DNA of 64,000 nt, taken from contig NZ_PQIA01000017.1 in assembly GCF_003385235.1 (NCBI RefSeq), positions 1 through 64,000 on the forward strand, read 5' to 3'. Position numbers and translations under genes: made by a program. Positions 29,936 to 38,593 of this stretch are shown piece after piece; positions within the stretch are counted from its first letter, which is position 1, and the number at the start of each line of letters is the position of its first letter. The DNA is from Amycolatopsis circi (GTDB taxonomy: Bacteria; Actinomycetota; Actinomycetes; Mycobacteriales; Pseudonocardiaceae). The notes under the pieces were generated by a model that was not told the DNA's origin, did not search any database, and saw only the letters and a list, made by a program, of their open reading frames with translations.

Positions 29936-29987
29936 GTCGGCGCGGGAAAGGTGGTCCCCAGAACCGAATCCCCTGCGGAGGTACCCC

Positions 29988-30779
29988 TTGACGATCTTGA
30001 TCACCGGCGCTCGCGGCGGTATCGGTGCGAGCCTGCTGCGCCGGCTGACCGACGTTCGAGCGGCCAGCCGCGCCCCGCAGCAGCTCGGTTTCCCGGCCGT
30101 CGAGCTGGATCTCGCCAAGCCGGCGACGTTCGCTCCCGCGCTGGCCGGGATCACCGCCGTGTTCCTCTACGCCGAGCCGACCGGCATCGAGGAACTGCTG
30201 GACGCCGCGGTTTCGGCCGGAGTACAGCGGATTGTCCTGCTGTCCTCGGACTCGGTGACCTCGCCCGATGCCGAGCACAATGCTTTGGCCCGCCACCACT
30301 TTCTGGTCGAACAGGCCCTCCTGGCCACACCGCTGACCTCGACCGTGCTGCGACCCGGCGGGTTCGCCACGATGACGCTGGGGTGGGCCGAATCCGTCCG
30401 CGCCGGTCAGCCGGTCGGCCAGGCGTACCCGGACGCCCGGCTCGACGTCATCCACCCCGAGGACATCGCCGACGTCGCCGAACTGGCGCTGTCCACCGAC
30501 GCGTTGAACGGCGAGACGATCAGCCTGGGCGGGCCGGAGGTGCTCAGTTTCCGGGACCAGGCAAAGATCTTGGCGGAGGTGCTCGGCAAGGAAATCGAAC
30601 TGCGCGAGCCGACCCGGCGTGAAGCGGTCCAGCAGTTGCCCGCGCCGTTGGCCGAGGCGATCTTGGACTATTGGGCGCAATTGCCTGGCGAGTCCGACCG
30701 GAGCGTCGAACGGATCACCGGTCGTCCTGGCCGCACTTTCCGCCAGTGGGCGATGGAGAACGTCGCCGCGTTCCGGTGA
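29988..30779 (+). CDS. NmrA-like NAD(P)-binding reductase
   Basis: 263 residues. The cofactor loop is LITGARGGIGASLLRRL (4-20), followed by ITAVFLYAEPTGIEELLDAA, IVLLSSDSV and DVIHPEDIADVAELAL, typical of NmrA/QOR2-like quinone or sensor reductases. TTG start at 29988 supported by GGAGG a few bases upstream. Divergent from LysR, which likely activates it. The substrate is unknown. Confidence 0.87.
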   Translation: MTILITGARGGIGASLLRRLTDVRAASRAPQQLGFPAVELDLAKPATFAPALAGITAVFLYAEPTGIEELLDAAVSAGVQRIVLLSSDSVTSPDAEHNALARHHFLVEQALLATPLTSTVLRPGGFATMTLGWAESVRAGQPVGQAYPDARLDVIHPEDIADVAELALSTDALNGETISLGGPEVLSFRDQAKILAEVLGKEIELREPTRREAVQQLPAPLAEAILDYWAQLPGESDRSVERITGRPGRTFRQWAMENVAAFR

Positions 30780-30785
30780 TCGCTT

Positions 30786-31199
30786 TCATCTCGCCGCGAA
30801 GACCTCGAACCCCGGCGGTTGCGCGGTGGCCAGCCGCAACGACACTTCCTCCTGCGGCGTCGGCAGCGCACCGCAGCCGGACATCGGCAACGGCCGGGGA
30901 CGCCGCGGCACCCGGGCTCCCGAACCCCCGCCGCGACCCGGGTACACGAGCAGCCCGCGCTCCGGATCCGGCACCGCGTCGAGAGCGGCGGTCACCGCGG
31001 GCAGGAGCCGGAAGCGACCCCGTTTCTCCTCCGAGGAAAACTCGATCTCCAGCGTGACGCCCCAGCGGTGGACGTGCCACGTCCATTGCTCGGCGCCGTT
31101 GGTCAGCGCGGCCTCGGTCAGCCGGTCGCCGTGAGCGCGTTGCCACGCGCTCGCCGCGAAGGCCCCGTCGAGGACTTCGATCGACAACCAAGAGTCCAT
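30786..31199 (-). CDS. Conserved hypothetical protein
   Basis: 137 residues, not recognised. It is probably cytoplasmic: no signal peptide or membrane segment. The N-terminal half (MDSWLSIEVLDGAFAASAWQRAHGDRLTEAALTNGAEQWTWHVHRWG) is helical and Trp-rich; a Gly/Arg/Pro-rich linker (PGRGGGSGARVPRRPRPLP) follows. Its end is 6 bp from the convergent NmrA gene and its start is divergent from the SurA-like lipoprotein. Coding is supported by frame use and by an ATG at the divergent promoter. Confidence 0.65.
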   Translation of the reverse strand: MDSWLSIEVLDGAFAASAWQRAHGDRLTEAALTNGAEQWTWHVHRWGVTLEIEFSSEEKRGRFRLLPAVTAALDAVPDPERGLLVYPGRGGGSGARVPRRPRPLPMSGCGALPTPQEEVSLRLATAQPPGFEVFAAR

Positions 31200-31268
31200 A
31201 TGTCGACAATAGCCCGCTGAATGCCTCGATGGTGTTGTGTTTCGAGGCCATGTGAGAGGGTAGGGCCT

Positions 31269-32279
31269 GTGATGCGGATCATGGGGCGCCGTCGTGCGCT
31301 GGGCGCCGTTCTCGCCGGAACTCTCCTCCTCGCCGGATGCGGTACCGGCCCTAGTCAGGTGGGCACCGCCGCGGTCGTCGACGGTCAGGTCACCACCATC
31401 GACCAGGTTCAGGCGCTGCTCGACCGCGCCGTGCAGGAGCAGCCGTACGCCCGGCAGCTCGCCGGGCGGCACCAGCTCGACCTCGTCGGGCGCGAGATCG
31501 TCCGGCAGTCGCTGCTGCACGAGGTCGTCGTGAAGGCCGCGCAGAAGGAAGGCATCTCGGTCGACGAGAACACCGTCAGCGAGGCCATGCAACAAGATCC
31601 GCTCGCGTCGCCGGTGCCCGAGTCCGTCACGCAAGATCAGTCCGCGGCTGTCACCCAGCTCGTCTGGCTGCTGCGCGATCACCGCGAGGCCGTGACCGAC
31701 CAGTACTTGCAGCAGAGGATCGCGCTGAAGTACCTGCCGACGCTGTCGGTGAACTTCGACTACACCAGCATCGGCGCGCCGACCTCGGAGAGCCAGGCCC
31801 CGTCGATCGACCCGAAGGCCGCGCGCAGCCAGGCCATCGCCAAGGCCGAGGAGTACGCGGCCAACCCGGGCGCGATCCAGGCCGACATCCGCGGCGGCGC
31901 GCAGGGCAACGTCGGCCAGCAAGCTCCCGCGCTCTCGTCGCCGCAGGACGCCGCGACCGTGCTGTTCGGCGTTCCCGCGAACACCGCCATCGCGTTCCAG
32001 CCGAACCCGGCGAGCGCGCCGACCTGGTGGGTCACCGCCGTGGTGCGGAAGCGGACGACGGACGCGAAGGTCGCCACCGACCAGGTCCAGCAGCCGACCG
32101 CGGCCCAGCTGGGTGCGATCGGCGTGCGGATGCTCCAGCCGTATGTTGGCAACGTGGACTTCAAAATCAACCCGCGCTACGGCGTGTGGGACCCGGTCGG
32201 CATGAACCTCGCCCCCAGCGCGGCCGAGGTCACGGGCGTGGCCGTGCCGTTGCGCGGCGGTGCTCCGGCGCAGCAGTGA
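31269..32279 (+). CDS. SurA-like (peptidyl-prolyl isomerase/chaperone N-domain) lipoprotein
   Basis: 336 residues. The signal ends LAGTLLLAGC with lipidated Cys24. A SurA N-terminal-type chaperone region follows: VGTAAVVDGQVTTIDQVQALLDRAV, then LVGREIVRQSLLHEVVVKAAQKEGISVDENTVSEAM. A classic parvulin motif is not obvious, so it may be a chaperone without isomerase activity. GTG at 31269 is best placed from AGAGGG; an ATG at 31272 is possible. The stop overlaps the mazG start (GTGA), so lipoprotein and mazG are translationally coupled. Confidence 0.83.
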   Translation: MMRIMGRRRALGAVLAGTLLLAGCGTGPSQVGTAAVVDGQVTTIDQVQALLDRAVQEQPYARQLAGRHQLDLVGREIVRQSLLHEVVVKAAQKEGISVDENTVSEAMQQDPLASPVPESVTQDQSAAVTQLVWLLRDHREAVTDQYLQQRIALKYLPTLSVNFDYTSIGAPTSESQAPSIDPKAARSQAIAKAEEYAANPGAIQADIRGGAQGNVGQQAPALSSPQDAATVLFGVPANTAIAFQPNPASAPTWWVTAVVRKRTTDAKVATDQVQQPTAAQLGAIGVRMLQPYVGNVDFKINPRYGVWDPVGMNLAPSAAEVTGVAVPLRGGAPAQQ

Positions 32280-33190
32280 CCGGCACCGTAGTCCTGGTCC
32301 GGGGAGCGACCCTCCCTGCGGCCGCCTTGCCACTTCTGCGCACCGCTGCCGTGTACGCCGCGACCGACGTCGACGCCGCGCAGCTCGGTGTCCCGCCGGT
32401 AGGCCAGTCCTTCGCGGACATCGTGCTGCTCGCCGCTTCCCCCGCCGAACCGACCGCGGCCGCGATGCTCGCTGACGGCGCGCAGCTGATCGAAACGCCC
32501 GTGCCGCCGCTGGTCGAAGCGGTCGAGGTCATGGACCGCCTGCGCTCCCCGGGCGGCTGCCCATGGGACGCCCGGCAGACGCACGAATCCCTGCGGCAGT
32601 ACCTGGTCGAGGAAGCGTACGAACTGCTGGAAGCCATCGAGGACAACGACCGCGCGGCGTTGCGCGAGGAACTAGGCGACGTCCTGCTGCAGGTCCTGTT
32701 TCACGCCCGCGTAGCCGCCGAACACGGCCGAGCCCCCTTCACCATCGACGACGTGGCCAGCGACCTGGTGGACAAACTGGTAAGCCGCCACCCCAACGTC
32801 TTCGCCGACGCGGCCCGCATTGCCACGGCCGAACACCAGGAGCTGAAGTGGGAAGAGCTGAAGCAGGCCGAGAAGCAGCGTAAGTCCATTGTGGACGGTG
32901 TCGCGCTGGGGCAGCCCGCCGTCGCGCTGGCGGGGAAACTGGGCCAGCGCAGTGGTCGAGCCGGGATTCCGCTGGACCTGTTCCCGCAGGACTCCTCCGC
33001 CCCCGCCCAACTGTTCCGGACCGCGGCAACCGCGCGCCGGGGCGGATTGGACCCGGAGGGCGAACTGCGTGCGGTTGCGAAACAGTTCGCACTGGACGTC
33101 CGCGCGGCGGAGACGGCGGCCCGGAAGGCCGGGGTGGAACCGGCGACGTTGGAGGCTGAGGGCTGGCGGAAGTTCTGGCCCTCGGCTTGA
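32276..33190 (+). CDS. mazG: Nucleoside triphosphate pyrophosphohydrolase MazG
   Basis: It converts NTPs/dNTPs to monophosphates plus PPi and helps remove damaged nucleotides. 304 residues. The N-terminal about 80 residues are not MazG-like (as in other actinobacterial enzymes); the MazG domain has GGCPWDARQTHESLRQYLVEEAYELLEAIE and LREELGDVLLQVLFHARVA, the EExxE...ExxD metal-binding set. The tail GVEPATLEAEGWRKFWPSA is repeated in decayed form just downstream. The GTG overlaps the lipoprotein stop. Confidence 0.94.
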   Translation: MTGTVVLVRGATLPAAALPLLRTAAVYAATDVDAAQLGVPPVGQSFADIVLLAASPAEPTAAAMLADGAQLIETPVPPLVEAVEVMDRLRSPGGCPWDARQTHESLRQYLVEEAYELLEAIEDNDRAALREELGDVLLQVLFHARVAAEHGRAPFTIDDVASDLVDKLVSRHPNVFADAARIATAEHQELKWEELKQAEKQRKSIVDGVALGQPAVALAGKLGQRSGRAGIPLDLFPQDSSAPAQLFRTAATARRGGLDPEGELRAVAKQFALDVRAAETAARKAGVEPATLEAEGWRKFWPSA

Positions 33191-33425
33191 GCTGGGTTGT
33201 CGTGATGCTGGGGTTTCTGTGACGACCGGGGCTGAGAGCTGGCGGGAATTCCGGCCTTCCGCCTGAGCCGGTTTTGGTGGGTTGCATGGATGCCCGTGAC
33301 GTTCGGGGCTGAGAGCTGGCGGAAGTTCTGACCTCTCGCCCGAGCCGGTTTGGTGGGTGCATAGGTGTCTGCGACGCCCGGGCAGAGAGTTCAGGCGGAA
33401 TTTCTGCCCCTCCGCCTGAGTCTCT
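33154..33425 (+). repeat. Tandem degenerate copies of the mazG 3' end
   Basis: Four units with a 74-77-bp step begin GGCTGAG or GGCAGAG at 33154, 33230, 33307 and 33381. Unit 1 is the real mazG C-terminus. Unit 2 still reads AESWREFRPSA then stop, close to mazG AEGWRKFWPSA then stop. Unit 3 reads AESWRKF then stop; unit 4 has lost the frame. This looks like serial tandem duplication after the gene end. Confidence 0.75.
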
Positions 33426-33985
33426 CTGGTGTACTGCCGGGGTTTCCGCTGCCTGCGCAGGGTCTTTGGCCCGCCCTGCAGGACTCTCGTTCGCCGCTTG
33501 CCTTCGTGGGCCAGGTGCGCTCGTTGCCCGTCGTCCGCGAGTGCGATTGGGCGGGGCCACTGCGCTTCAGCGGGTTGGCTGGGTTCTCGTGAGTGTCTAT
33601 GCCGGTTCTAACCGGCATAGACACTCACGAGTCCCGGCCGGGCACTGCCAGCTCCTCGGCCGTTCAGCCCGGTGCCCTAGCCGCCTGCATTCCTTGCGCC
33701 GATGCTTGTCCGCTCTCGGGGCCATCCGCGCTTCCCGCTCCAGCCGCACCGCCGCCTGAGCCTCCGCTCGCCAGCTCTGTTCGCCGTGGTCGCGCGCCCA
33801 TGCGCCACCTCGCCTTCCCGCTCTCAGCCGGACCGGCCGCCCTCACCCGAAAGACGGAGCCCCCTCCCGTCCACCCACGCCTCCGCCTGCTCCCGGGCAC
33901 GATTGCCTCGCCAAGCGAAGCACCTCAACATCAACTGTGACCTAGATCACTCATTTTCGAGAACCGGAAGCGCGGAGGTGGCGTC
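33426..33985. other. Intergenic DNA before the sigma operon, one palindrome only
   Basis: About 560 bp without a convincing gene. The only clear structure is the palindrome at 33586-33631. Short ORFs on both strands (60-98 codons) are low-complexity or cross the palindrome. The promoter of the sigma operon should lie close to 33940 (GTGACCTAGATCAC region), but I cannot define it. Confidence 0.5.
33586..33631. repeat. Palindromic intergenic repeat (second complete copy)
   Basis: A perfect 22-bp stem around CT: CTCGTGAGTGTCTATGCCGG then TT-CT-AA. The outer arm and inner core equal those at 16639-16684, while the middle (TCTATG against GCAATC) differs on both sides so that pairing is kept. It lies downstream of mazG and could end its transcript. 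Confidence 0.85.
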
Positions 33986-34549
33986 TTGCCGGGTGTGAAG
34001 CACAAGCCACCCAGGGAGCCGGACGAGGAACACCTCCTCCGGCGCATTGCTCGCGGTGACCTTGCGGCGTTCGAAGAGCTTTACCGCCGCACGTCGCCGT
34101 GGCTCGCGATTCGCCTGCGGCACCGCTGTTCCGACGACCAGATCGTCTCGGAGGTGATGCAGGAGACCTACCTCGCCGTGTGGCGTGCCGCGGGTTCGTT
34201 CGCGGGCGTCGTCGCCGGCGGCTCTGCCGTGGGCTGGGTCTGGACGATCGCGGTGCGCCGGCTCATCGACGCGTTCCGGCGGCGTGCGCACCACGCGAAT
34301 CCGCCTCCCGCGGCGCAGGAGGCGCTGTCCGCACCGGCCGCCGAAGAGGAGGCGCTGGCCGGCACGGTCGGCGATTCGGTGGGGGACGCCCTGCGCAGTC
34401 TCGCGCCGGAACTGCGCGCGGTCCTGCAGGCCATGGTGCTCGACGGATTGTCGGTCCGCGAGACCGCGATCCTGCTGGGCCTGCCAGAAGGAACGGTCAA
34501 AACCCGGGCCCGCCGCGCCCGGATCGCGATGCGGGAGGCGCTGTCGTGA
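33986..34549 (+). CDS. ECF RNA polymerase sigma factor
   Basis: 187 residues. Region 2 spans LLRRIARGDLAAFEELYRRTSPWLAIRLRHRCSDDQIVSEVMQETYLAVWRAAGSFAG, and region 4 spans LAPELRAVLQAMVLDGLSVRETAILLGLPEGTVKTRARRARIAMREAL. The TTG start has GGAGG seven bases upstream. It is first in an operon with an anti-sigma factor, ABC transporter and membrane protein; the stop overlaps a GTG but the next gene uses a later ATG. It probably directs its own operon. Confidence 0.93.
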   Translation: MPGVKHKPPREPDEEHLLRRIARGDLAAFEELYRRTSPWLAIRLRHRCSDDQIVSEVMQETYLAVWRAAGSFAGVVAGGSAVGWVWTIAVRRLIDAFRRRAHHANPPPAAQEALSAPAAEEEALAGTVGDSVGDALRSLAPELRAVLQAMVLDGLSVRETAILLGLPEGTVKTRARRARIAMREALS

Positions 34550-34578
34550 AACCAGGACTGGCCGAAGGAGGTCAAGCC

Positions 34579-35367
34579 ATGAACCACGTATCCGACCGGA
34601 TGCTCGCCGGCTACGTCGCCGGTCGCGAACTGCCGGGGGACGAGGCATGGGCGTTCGAAGGGCACCTGGAGAAGTGCGCGCAATGCCGGGCGCGGCTCGC
34701 CGGCGCGTCCACCGCCGAGGTGTCCGGTCTGCTCGACGTCGTCTGGGCCGGGCTGGAGCCGGACCTCGCCCGCGCGCCGCAGCCGATGCCGCGCCGGGTC
34801 GCGGGATGGCTGCGTTGCTGGGCGACCCCGGTCATGGTCCCGTGGCTGCTGATGGTCCTCATAGTCGGCGCGCTGTCGGTCTACCTCGACCGGTCGCTCC
34901 CCGACGGGCTGTCGTTCGTGCAGTTGCTTTCCCCCGTGCTGCCGGTCTTCGGGGTGGCGGCGGCGTGGTCAGGCGGGCTGGACCCGTCGTACGAACTCAC
35001 CGCGGCCACCCCGCGCGCCGGGCTGGAGCTGATCCTGCGGCGGACTACCGCGGTCGTGGTGCCAGTGCTGGCGGTGTTGCTCGTCGCAGGCTGGCTGATC
35101 GGCGCGCGGATGGGGTTCGGGCTGCTGCCGAGCCTCGCGTTCACCACGGGGACGCTCGCGCTCGGCACGTTCATCGGCGTCGCCTGGGCGGCGTCGATCC
35201 TGATCGGGCTGTGGCTCGGTGCGCTGGTGGTGCCGAGCGTCGCGTTCGGGGGCTCAGCACTGCTGGAGGCCGCCACCTGGCCGGGCTGGCTCGCGGCCGC
35301 TGTCGTCGCGGCTGTCTTCGTAGTGCTTCGCCGGAACACTTTCACGCAGCTTGCTGCGCATCACTGA
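34579..35367 (+). CDS. Zinc-finger anti-sigma factor / integral membrane protein
   Basis: 262 residues. The N-terminus has a zf-HC2 signature, EGHLEKCAQCRARL (His and two Cys), expected to bind the preceding ECF sigma. At least five hydrophobic segments follow (VPWLLMVLIVGALSVYL, FVQLLSPVLPVFGVAAAW, AVVVPVLAVLLVAGWLIGA, LAFTTGTLALGTFIGVAWAASILIGLWLGALVV, WLAAAVVAAVFVVL). ATG at 34579 is preferred because AAGGAGG stands seven bases upstream. The gene is an anti-sigma fused to a larger membrane part, perhaps linking the sigma to the transporter. Confidence 0.88.
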   Translation: MNHVSDRMLAGYVAGRELPGDEAWAFEGHLEKCAQCRARLAGASTAEVSGLLDVVWAGLEPDLARAPQPMPRRVAGWLRCWATPVMVPWLLMVLIVGALSVYLDRSLPDGLSFVQLLSPVLPVFGVAAAWSGGLDPSYELTAATPRAGLELILRRTTAVVVPVLAVLLVAGWLIGARMGFGLLPSLAFTTGTLALGTFIGVAWAASILIGLWLGALVVPSVAFGGSALLEAATWPGWLAAAVVAAVFVVLRRNTFTQLAAHH

Positions 35368-35388
35368 CGGAAACGAGAGGGGACACCG

Positions 35389-36192
35389 ATGCGGGCTGTG
35401 GAAGCCGCCGAGGTCGCTCCGGCGACCTACGCCTGGGAAATCCAGGCACAGGGACTGAAAGTGCGGGTCGGCCGCAAGCGCATGGCGGTCGACGGCCTCG
35501 ACCTCGCGCTCGGCACGGGGGTGCACGGCCTGCTCGGGCCGAACGGCGCGGGCAAAACCACGTTGATCCGCACGTTGGCCACGGTCCTGCGGCCGACCGA
35601 AGGCAAGCTGGCGCTGCTCGGAGAGCCGATCGGGGGGCGTTTCGACCAGCGCACCCTGCGCCGCCGGATCGGCTATCTGCCGCAGAACTTCGGGTACTAC
35701 AAGCGGTTCACCGTCCGCGAGTTCGTCGAATACCTGGCGTGGCTCAAGGAAATGCCGAAACAGGAGGTGCCGGGCGCGGTGCAGCGCGCGATCGAACGGG
35801 TCGGTCTCGCCGAGCGTGCCGAGGACAAAATGAAGACCTTGTCCGGCGGCATGGTCCGCCGCGTCGGCATCGCACAGGCGATAGTGAACGACCCAGTGCT
35901 CCTGCTGCTCGACGAACCCACCGCCGGGCTCGATCCCGCACAACGCCTGCGGTTCCGGGAGCTGCTGCAGGAGATCGGCCGGGACGCGTGCGTCGTCGTC
36001 TCTACTCACCTGGTCGAAGACGTCGCCGCAGCGTGCTCGGACGTCGTCCTGTTCGCCGCCGGGAAGCTGGTTTTCCAAGGCACGCCTGCGGATCTGGCCG
36101 CGGCGGGCAGCGAGGCGGACGTCGGCGACAGTCCGATCGAGCGCGGTTATTCGGCGCTGCTCGGCCACGCGCAGGGGAAGGGAGCCTGGTGA
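35389..36192 (+). CDS. ABC transporter ATP-binding protein
   Basis: 267 residues. Walker A GPNGAGKTT (50-58), Q-loop in YLPQNFGYYKRFT, signature LSGGM (151-155), Walker B LLLLDEPTAGLD (171-182) and H-loop STH are intact. The type matches drug- or bacitracin-like exporters with separate permease. It follows the anti-sigma gene by 21 bp; its stop overlaps the permease start by one base (TGATG). Confidence 0.92.
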   Translation: MRAVEAAEVAPATYAWEIQAQGLKVRVGRKRMAVDGLDLALGTGVHGLLGPNGAGKTTLIRTLATVLRPTEGKLALLGEPIGGRFDQRTLRRRIGYLPQNFGYYKRFTVREFVEYLAWLKEMPKQEVPGAVQRAIERVGLAERAEDKMKTLSGGMVRRVGIAQAIVNDPVLLLLDEPTAGLDPAQRLRFRELLQEIGRDACVVVSTHLVEDVAAACSDVVLFAAGKLVFQGTPADLAAAGSEADVGDSPIERGYSALLGHAQGKGAW

Positions 36193-37538
36193 TGAGCGCG
36201 TTCCGGACCGAACTCCGGCGCACCGTCGCCCCGTGGGTGCCCGTCGTGTTCCTGGCGGTAGGCCTGGGGTTGCTGCTGTTGTCCCCTGGGCCGTGGAGCC
36301 ACGGCTCCGCGGCCTGGGACGCCACCTGGCTGACCGCGGTCCGGTGGTCCCGCTATCTGCTGGTGCTGTTGTGGCCGATCATCGTCGGGGCCGCGGCGAT
36401 CCAGGGCATGCGGGACGCCCGCGCCGGCGTCAGCGAACTGTTCCAATCCACGCCACGACCCGCCGGACAGCGGGCCAGGACGCTCGCGTCCGCGGTCGGG
36501 CTCGCCGCGGTGGTCGGCTACCTGGTGCTTGTCGCCGCCGGGGTCGGGCAGGTCGTGGCTGACGGCGGGATGTTCACCGCGGCGTGGATGACGCAACTGC
36601 TGCTCGGCGTGCTGTCCGTGGTCGCCGGGGTGGCGCTGGGACTGGGGCTCGGGCGGCTGCTGCCGTATCCGATCACCGCGCCGGCGGTCGCGGTCGTCGC
36701 ACTGGTCGGCGGACTGGTGCTGCAGGCGTCGGGCGAGACCGACCGGGTGCCGAATCCGGCCGCGTTGCTCGGAATCGGGCAGTTGGTGCCGCGAGGTCCG
36801 TTCGACGTGCCAGCGCCAGGGGTGCAGATCGGGCAGCTGTGCTGGCTGCTGGGGCTCTCCGCGGCTGGCTTCCTGTTGCTGCTCGCCAGTTCGGCGCGGA
36901 TCAAGGCGCTCGCGTTGCTCCCGGTGGCGGCAGGGCTGGCAGTGGCCTTGCCGTTGTTCCCGGCCGCTGCGGAGAACAACTACATCGTCGACAAGGCGGC
37001 CGCCGCCCTCGTGTGCGACGGCCCGGTGTGCGTCACGCGGCTGCACGAGGATTGGCTGTCCACTGTGGCCGGCCCCGGCAAGGAAGCCATGCGGCTGCTG
37101 GAGAAACTGCCGCAACGTCCGGGCCGGGTCGAGGAATCGACGGTGTCGTTCGGCAACACCAAAGTGAGTCCTCGAGATCCGTCCCGGCTCCTGATGCAGC
37201 GGGACTCCTATGCGATGTACGACAAAAGCGGCCACAGCCTCACCGTGACGCTGCTGAGCGGTGCGGGGACGCTGCCCTGTCATGCCTCGTCCTACACAGG
37301 TGAGAAGAACGACCGTGAGGATGCCGCGCGCTGGGTAATGGCGCAGTGGCTGGTCGGTTCGTACGCGCCGCCGCGTTCGTATACCGAGCCTCCGCTGCAG
37401 ACCCGGACGGACCCGGCGTGGTCCGCGCTGAAGGCCGTGCCGGCGGCGGAACAGACCGCCCGGGTCGCCGCGGCGCGGCAACTGGAACTGACCTGCACCG
37501 GTGACCCGCTGAAGGTTCTCATGGAAGGTGCGCGCTGA
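36192..37538 (+). CDS. ABC transporter membrane protein with extracytoplasmic domain
   Basis: 448 residues. Six hydrophobic segments in the first 270 residues (for example WVPVVFLAVGLGLLLLSP, YLLVLLWPIIVGAAAIQG, ASAVGLAAVVGYLVLVAAG, LLLGVLSVVAGVALGLGLG), then LLPVAAGLAVALPLFPAAAEN and a C-terminal soluble domain of about 170 residues with Cys (ALVCDGPVCVT, GTLPCHASS, LTCTGDP). The permease core serves the preceding ATPase. ATG at 36192 has AAGGGAG upstream and couples to the ATPase stop. The stop overlaps the next gene's ATG by one base. Confidence 0.85.
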   Translation: MSAFRTELRRTVAPWVPVVFLAVGLGLLLLSPGPWSHGSAAWDATWLTAVRWSRYLLVLLWPIIVGAAAIQGMRDARAGVSELFQSTPRPAGQRARTLASAVGLAAVVGYLVLVAAGVGQVVADGGMFTAAWMTQLLLGVLSVVAGVALGLGLGRLLPYPITAPAVAVVALVGGLVLQASGETDRVPNPAALLGIGQLVPRGPFDVPAPGVQIGQLCWLLGLSAAGFLLLLASSARIKALALLPVAAGLAVALPLFPAAAENNYIVDKAAAALVCDGPVCVTRLHEDWLSTVAGPGKEAMRLLEKLPQRPGRVEESTVSFGNTKVSPRDPSRLLMQRDSYAMYDKSGHSLTVTLLSGAGTLPCHASSYTGEKNDREDAARWVMAQWLVGSYAPPRSYTEPPLQTRTDPAWSALKAVPAAEQTARVAAARQLELTCTGDPLKVLMEGAR

Positions 37539-38101
37539 TGCGATGGATAGCGCTGTACGCGCGTTCGCGCCACCTCGCAGTGTCGTTGGCGGCATTGTTG
37601 CTCTGTGCCGTCGTTCTTCCGCCGCTCCTGGGCAGCAACTGGACGACGCTCTTCGCGACAGTCACCCTCGGTGCCGCAGTCGCGGTAGCAGGCGTGGGCC
37701 TCAGCGGACAGGATCTCGACCTGGACCGCACGGCCTCCTTCCGCTGGCCGCCCCGGCGTCTGACGCACCTCCTGCTGATCGGTGCGGTGGCAGGCGGCGT
37801 AATGGTTGCGGCACAAGGCCTTGTCGATCTCCCGATGGGCGCGAGCTGGATCCTTCGCAACGCGGCCGGGCTCCTCGGCCTGACCGGGTTGGCAGCCACG
37901 CTGTTCGGCGGCCAGTTCGGCTGGACGCTGCCGATGGGCTGGGCGATGACGGCGGCATTCGTCCCGGAAGGCGTCGGCAAGGTCTACGACGTCGTGGCCT
38001 GGCCGATGGCGACAGCAGACGCCGCGGCGGCGTGGTGGACGGCCGGGTTGCTGTTCGTGGCGGGATCGGCGGCCTACACGGTGGCGGGTGCTCGTCGTTG
38101 A
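37538..38101 (+). CDS. Membrane protein of the sigma/ABC operon
   Basis: 187 residues, about five hydrophobic segments (HLAVSLAALLLCAVVLPPLL, TLFATVTLGAAVAVAGVGLSG, LLLIGAVAGGVMVAAQGLV, NAAGLLGLTGLAATLFGG, WWTAGLLFVAGSAAYTVAG). No family recognised. Coupled to the permease by a one-base TGATG overlap, so it is probably a second permease-like component. The operon ends at a hairpin near 38136-38161. Confidence 0.8.
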   Translation: MRWIALYARSRHLAVSLAALLLCAVVLPPLLGSNWTTLFATVTLGAAVAVAGVGLSGQDLDLDRTASFRWPPRRLTHLLLIGAVAGGVMVAAQGLVDLPMGASWILRNAAGLLGLTGLAATLFGGQFGWTLPMGWAMTAAFVPEGVGKVYDVVAWPMATADAAAAWWTAGLLFVAGSAAYTVAGARR

Positions 38102-38135
38102 GAGTCAGCGGACCGGTGAAGCCAGGCGCAGCCCC

Positions 38136-38161
38136 GTCCCTCCCCCGGGCAGGGGCGGGAC
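38136..38161. terminator. Hairpin between convergent genes
   Basis: GTCCC pairs with GGGAC, then after one mismatch CCCC pairs with GGGG, enclosing a short loop. It lies between the convergent membrane-protein and PPOX genes. Confidence 0.5.
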
Positions 38162-38178
38162 TGCGGACTGGCGCGTCT

Positions 38179-38589
38179 TCACACGTTCCGGTTGTTCGGC
38201 TTCACCTCGAGCGGTTCGCGGTCGGGGTCGTCGATGCCCATGCTAATGATGCGCTGCGGGTGGATGCGGATGACGGCGCCGTCGAGGTGGCCGTCCGGTG
38301 CGAAGGCGTCCGGCACGGCTTCCGCCCGGCCCCGGATCTCCAGGCAGCGGATGCGCATCGGCGTCGTCGAGGGCTGGTCGTCGATCACGATGGCGACCTG
38401 CCCGTTGGCCTCGACGTTGCGGTACTTCCGGCTCTTCGTCAGGTTGTACCCGGTCACGTCGATCGTCTGTGTTTCCGGATTCCAGGAGAACGCGACCGGG
38501 CTGACCTGCAGGGTTCCGTTCGGCTGCTGGGTGGCGACCCGGGCGAGGGGCTGGCCGGCCAGGTAGCTGAGTTCTGCGTCGGTGAACAT
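38179..38589 (-). CDS. PPOX-class F420-dependent oxidoreductase
   Basis: 136 residues, split barrel. MFTDAELSYLAGQPLARVATQQPNGTLQVSPVAFSWNPETQTIDVTGYNLTKSRKYRNVEANGQVAIVIDD is the classical actinobacterial F420/flavin-binding PPOX sequence. ATG at 38589 is chosen; a TTG at 38610 would overlap the upstream LLM gene. It follows the LLM gene by 4 bp on the same strand, so the two are an operon. Confidence 0.87.
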   Translation of the reverse strand: MFTDAELSYLAGQPLARVATQQPNGTLQVSPVAFSWNPETQTIDVTGYNLTKSRKYRNVEANGQVAIVIDDQPSTTPMRIRCLEIRGRAEAVPDAFAPDGHLDGAVIRIHPQRIISMGIDDPDREPLEVKPNNRNV

Positions 38590-38593
38590 GCAC

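Noticed and set aside
34185..37538. 1117-codon frame across the sigma/ABC operon (mirror 49167-52520)
   Set aside because: Only its last part, in the permease frame, is real; the first two thirds is an alternate frame over the sigma, anti-sigma and ATPase genes.
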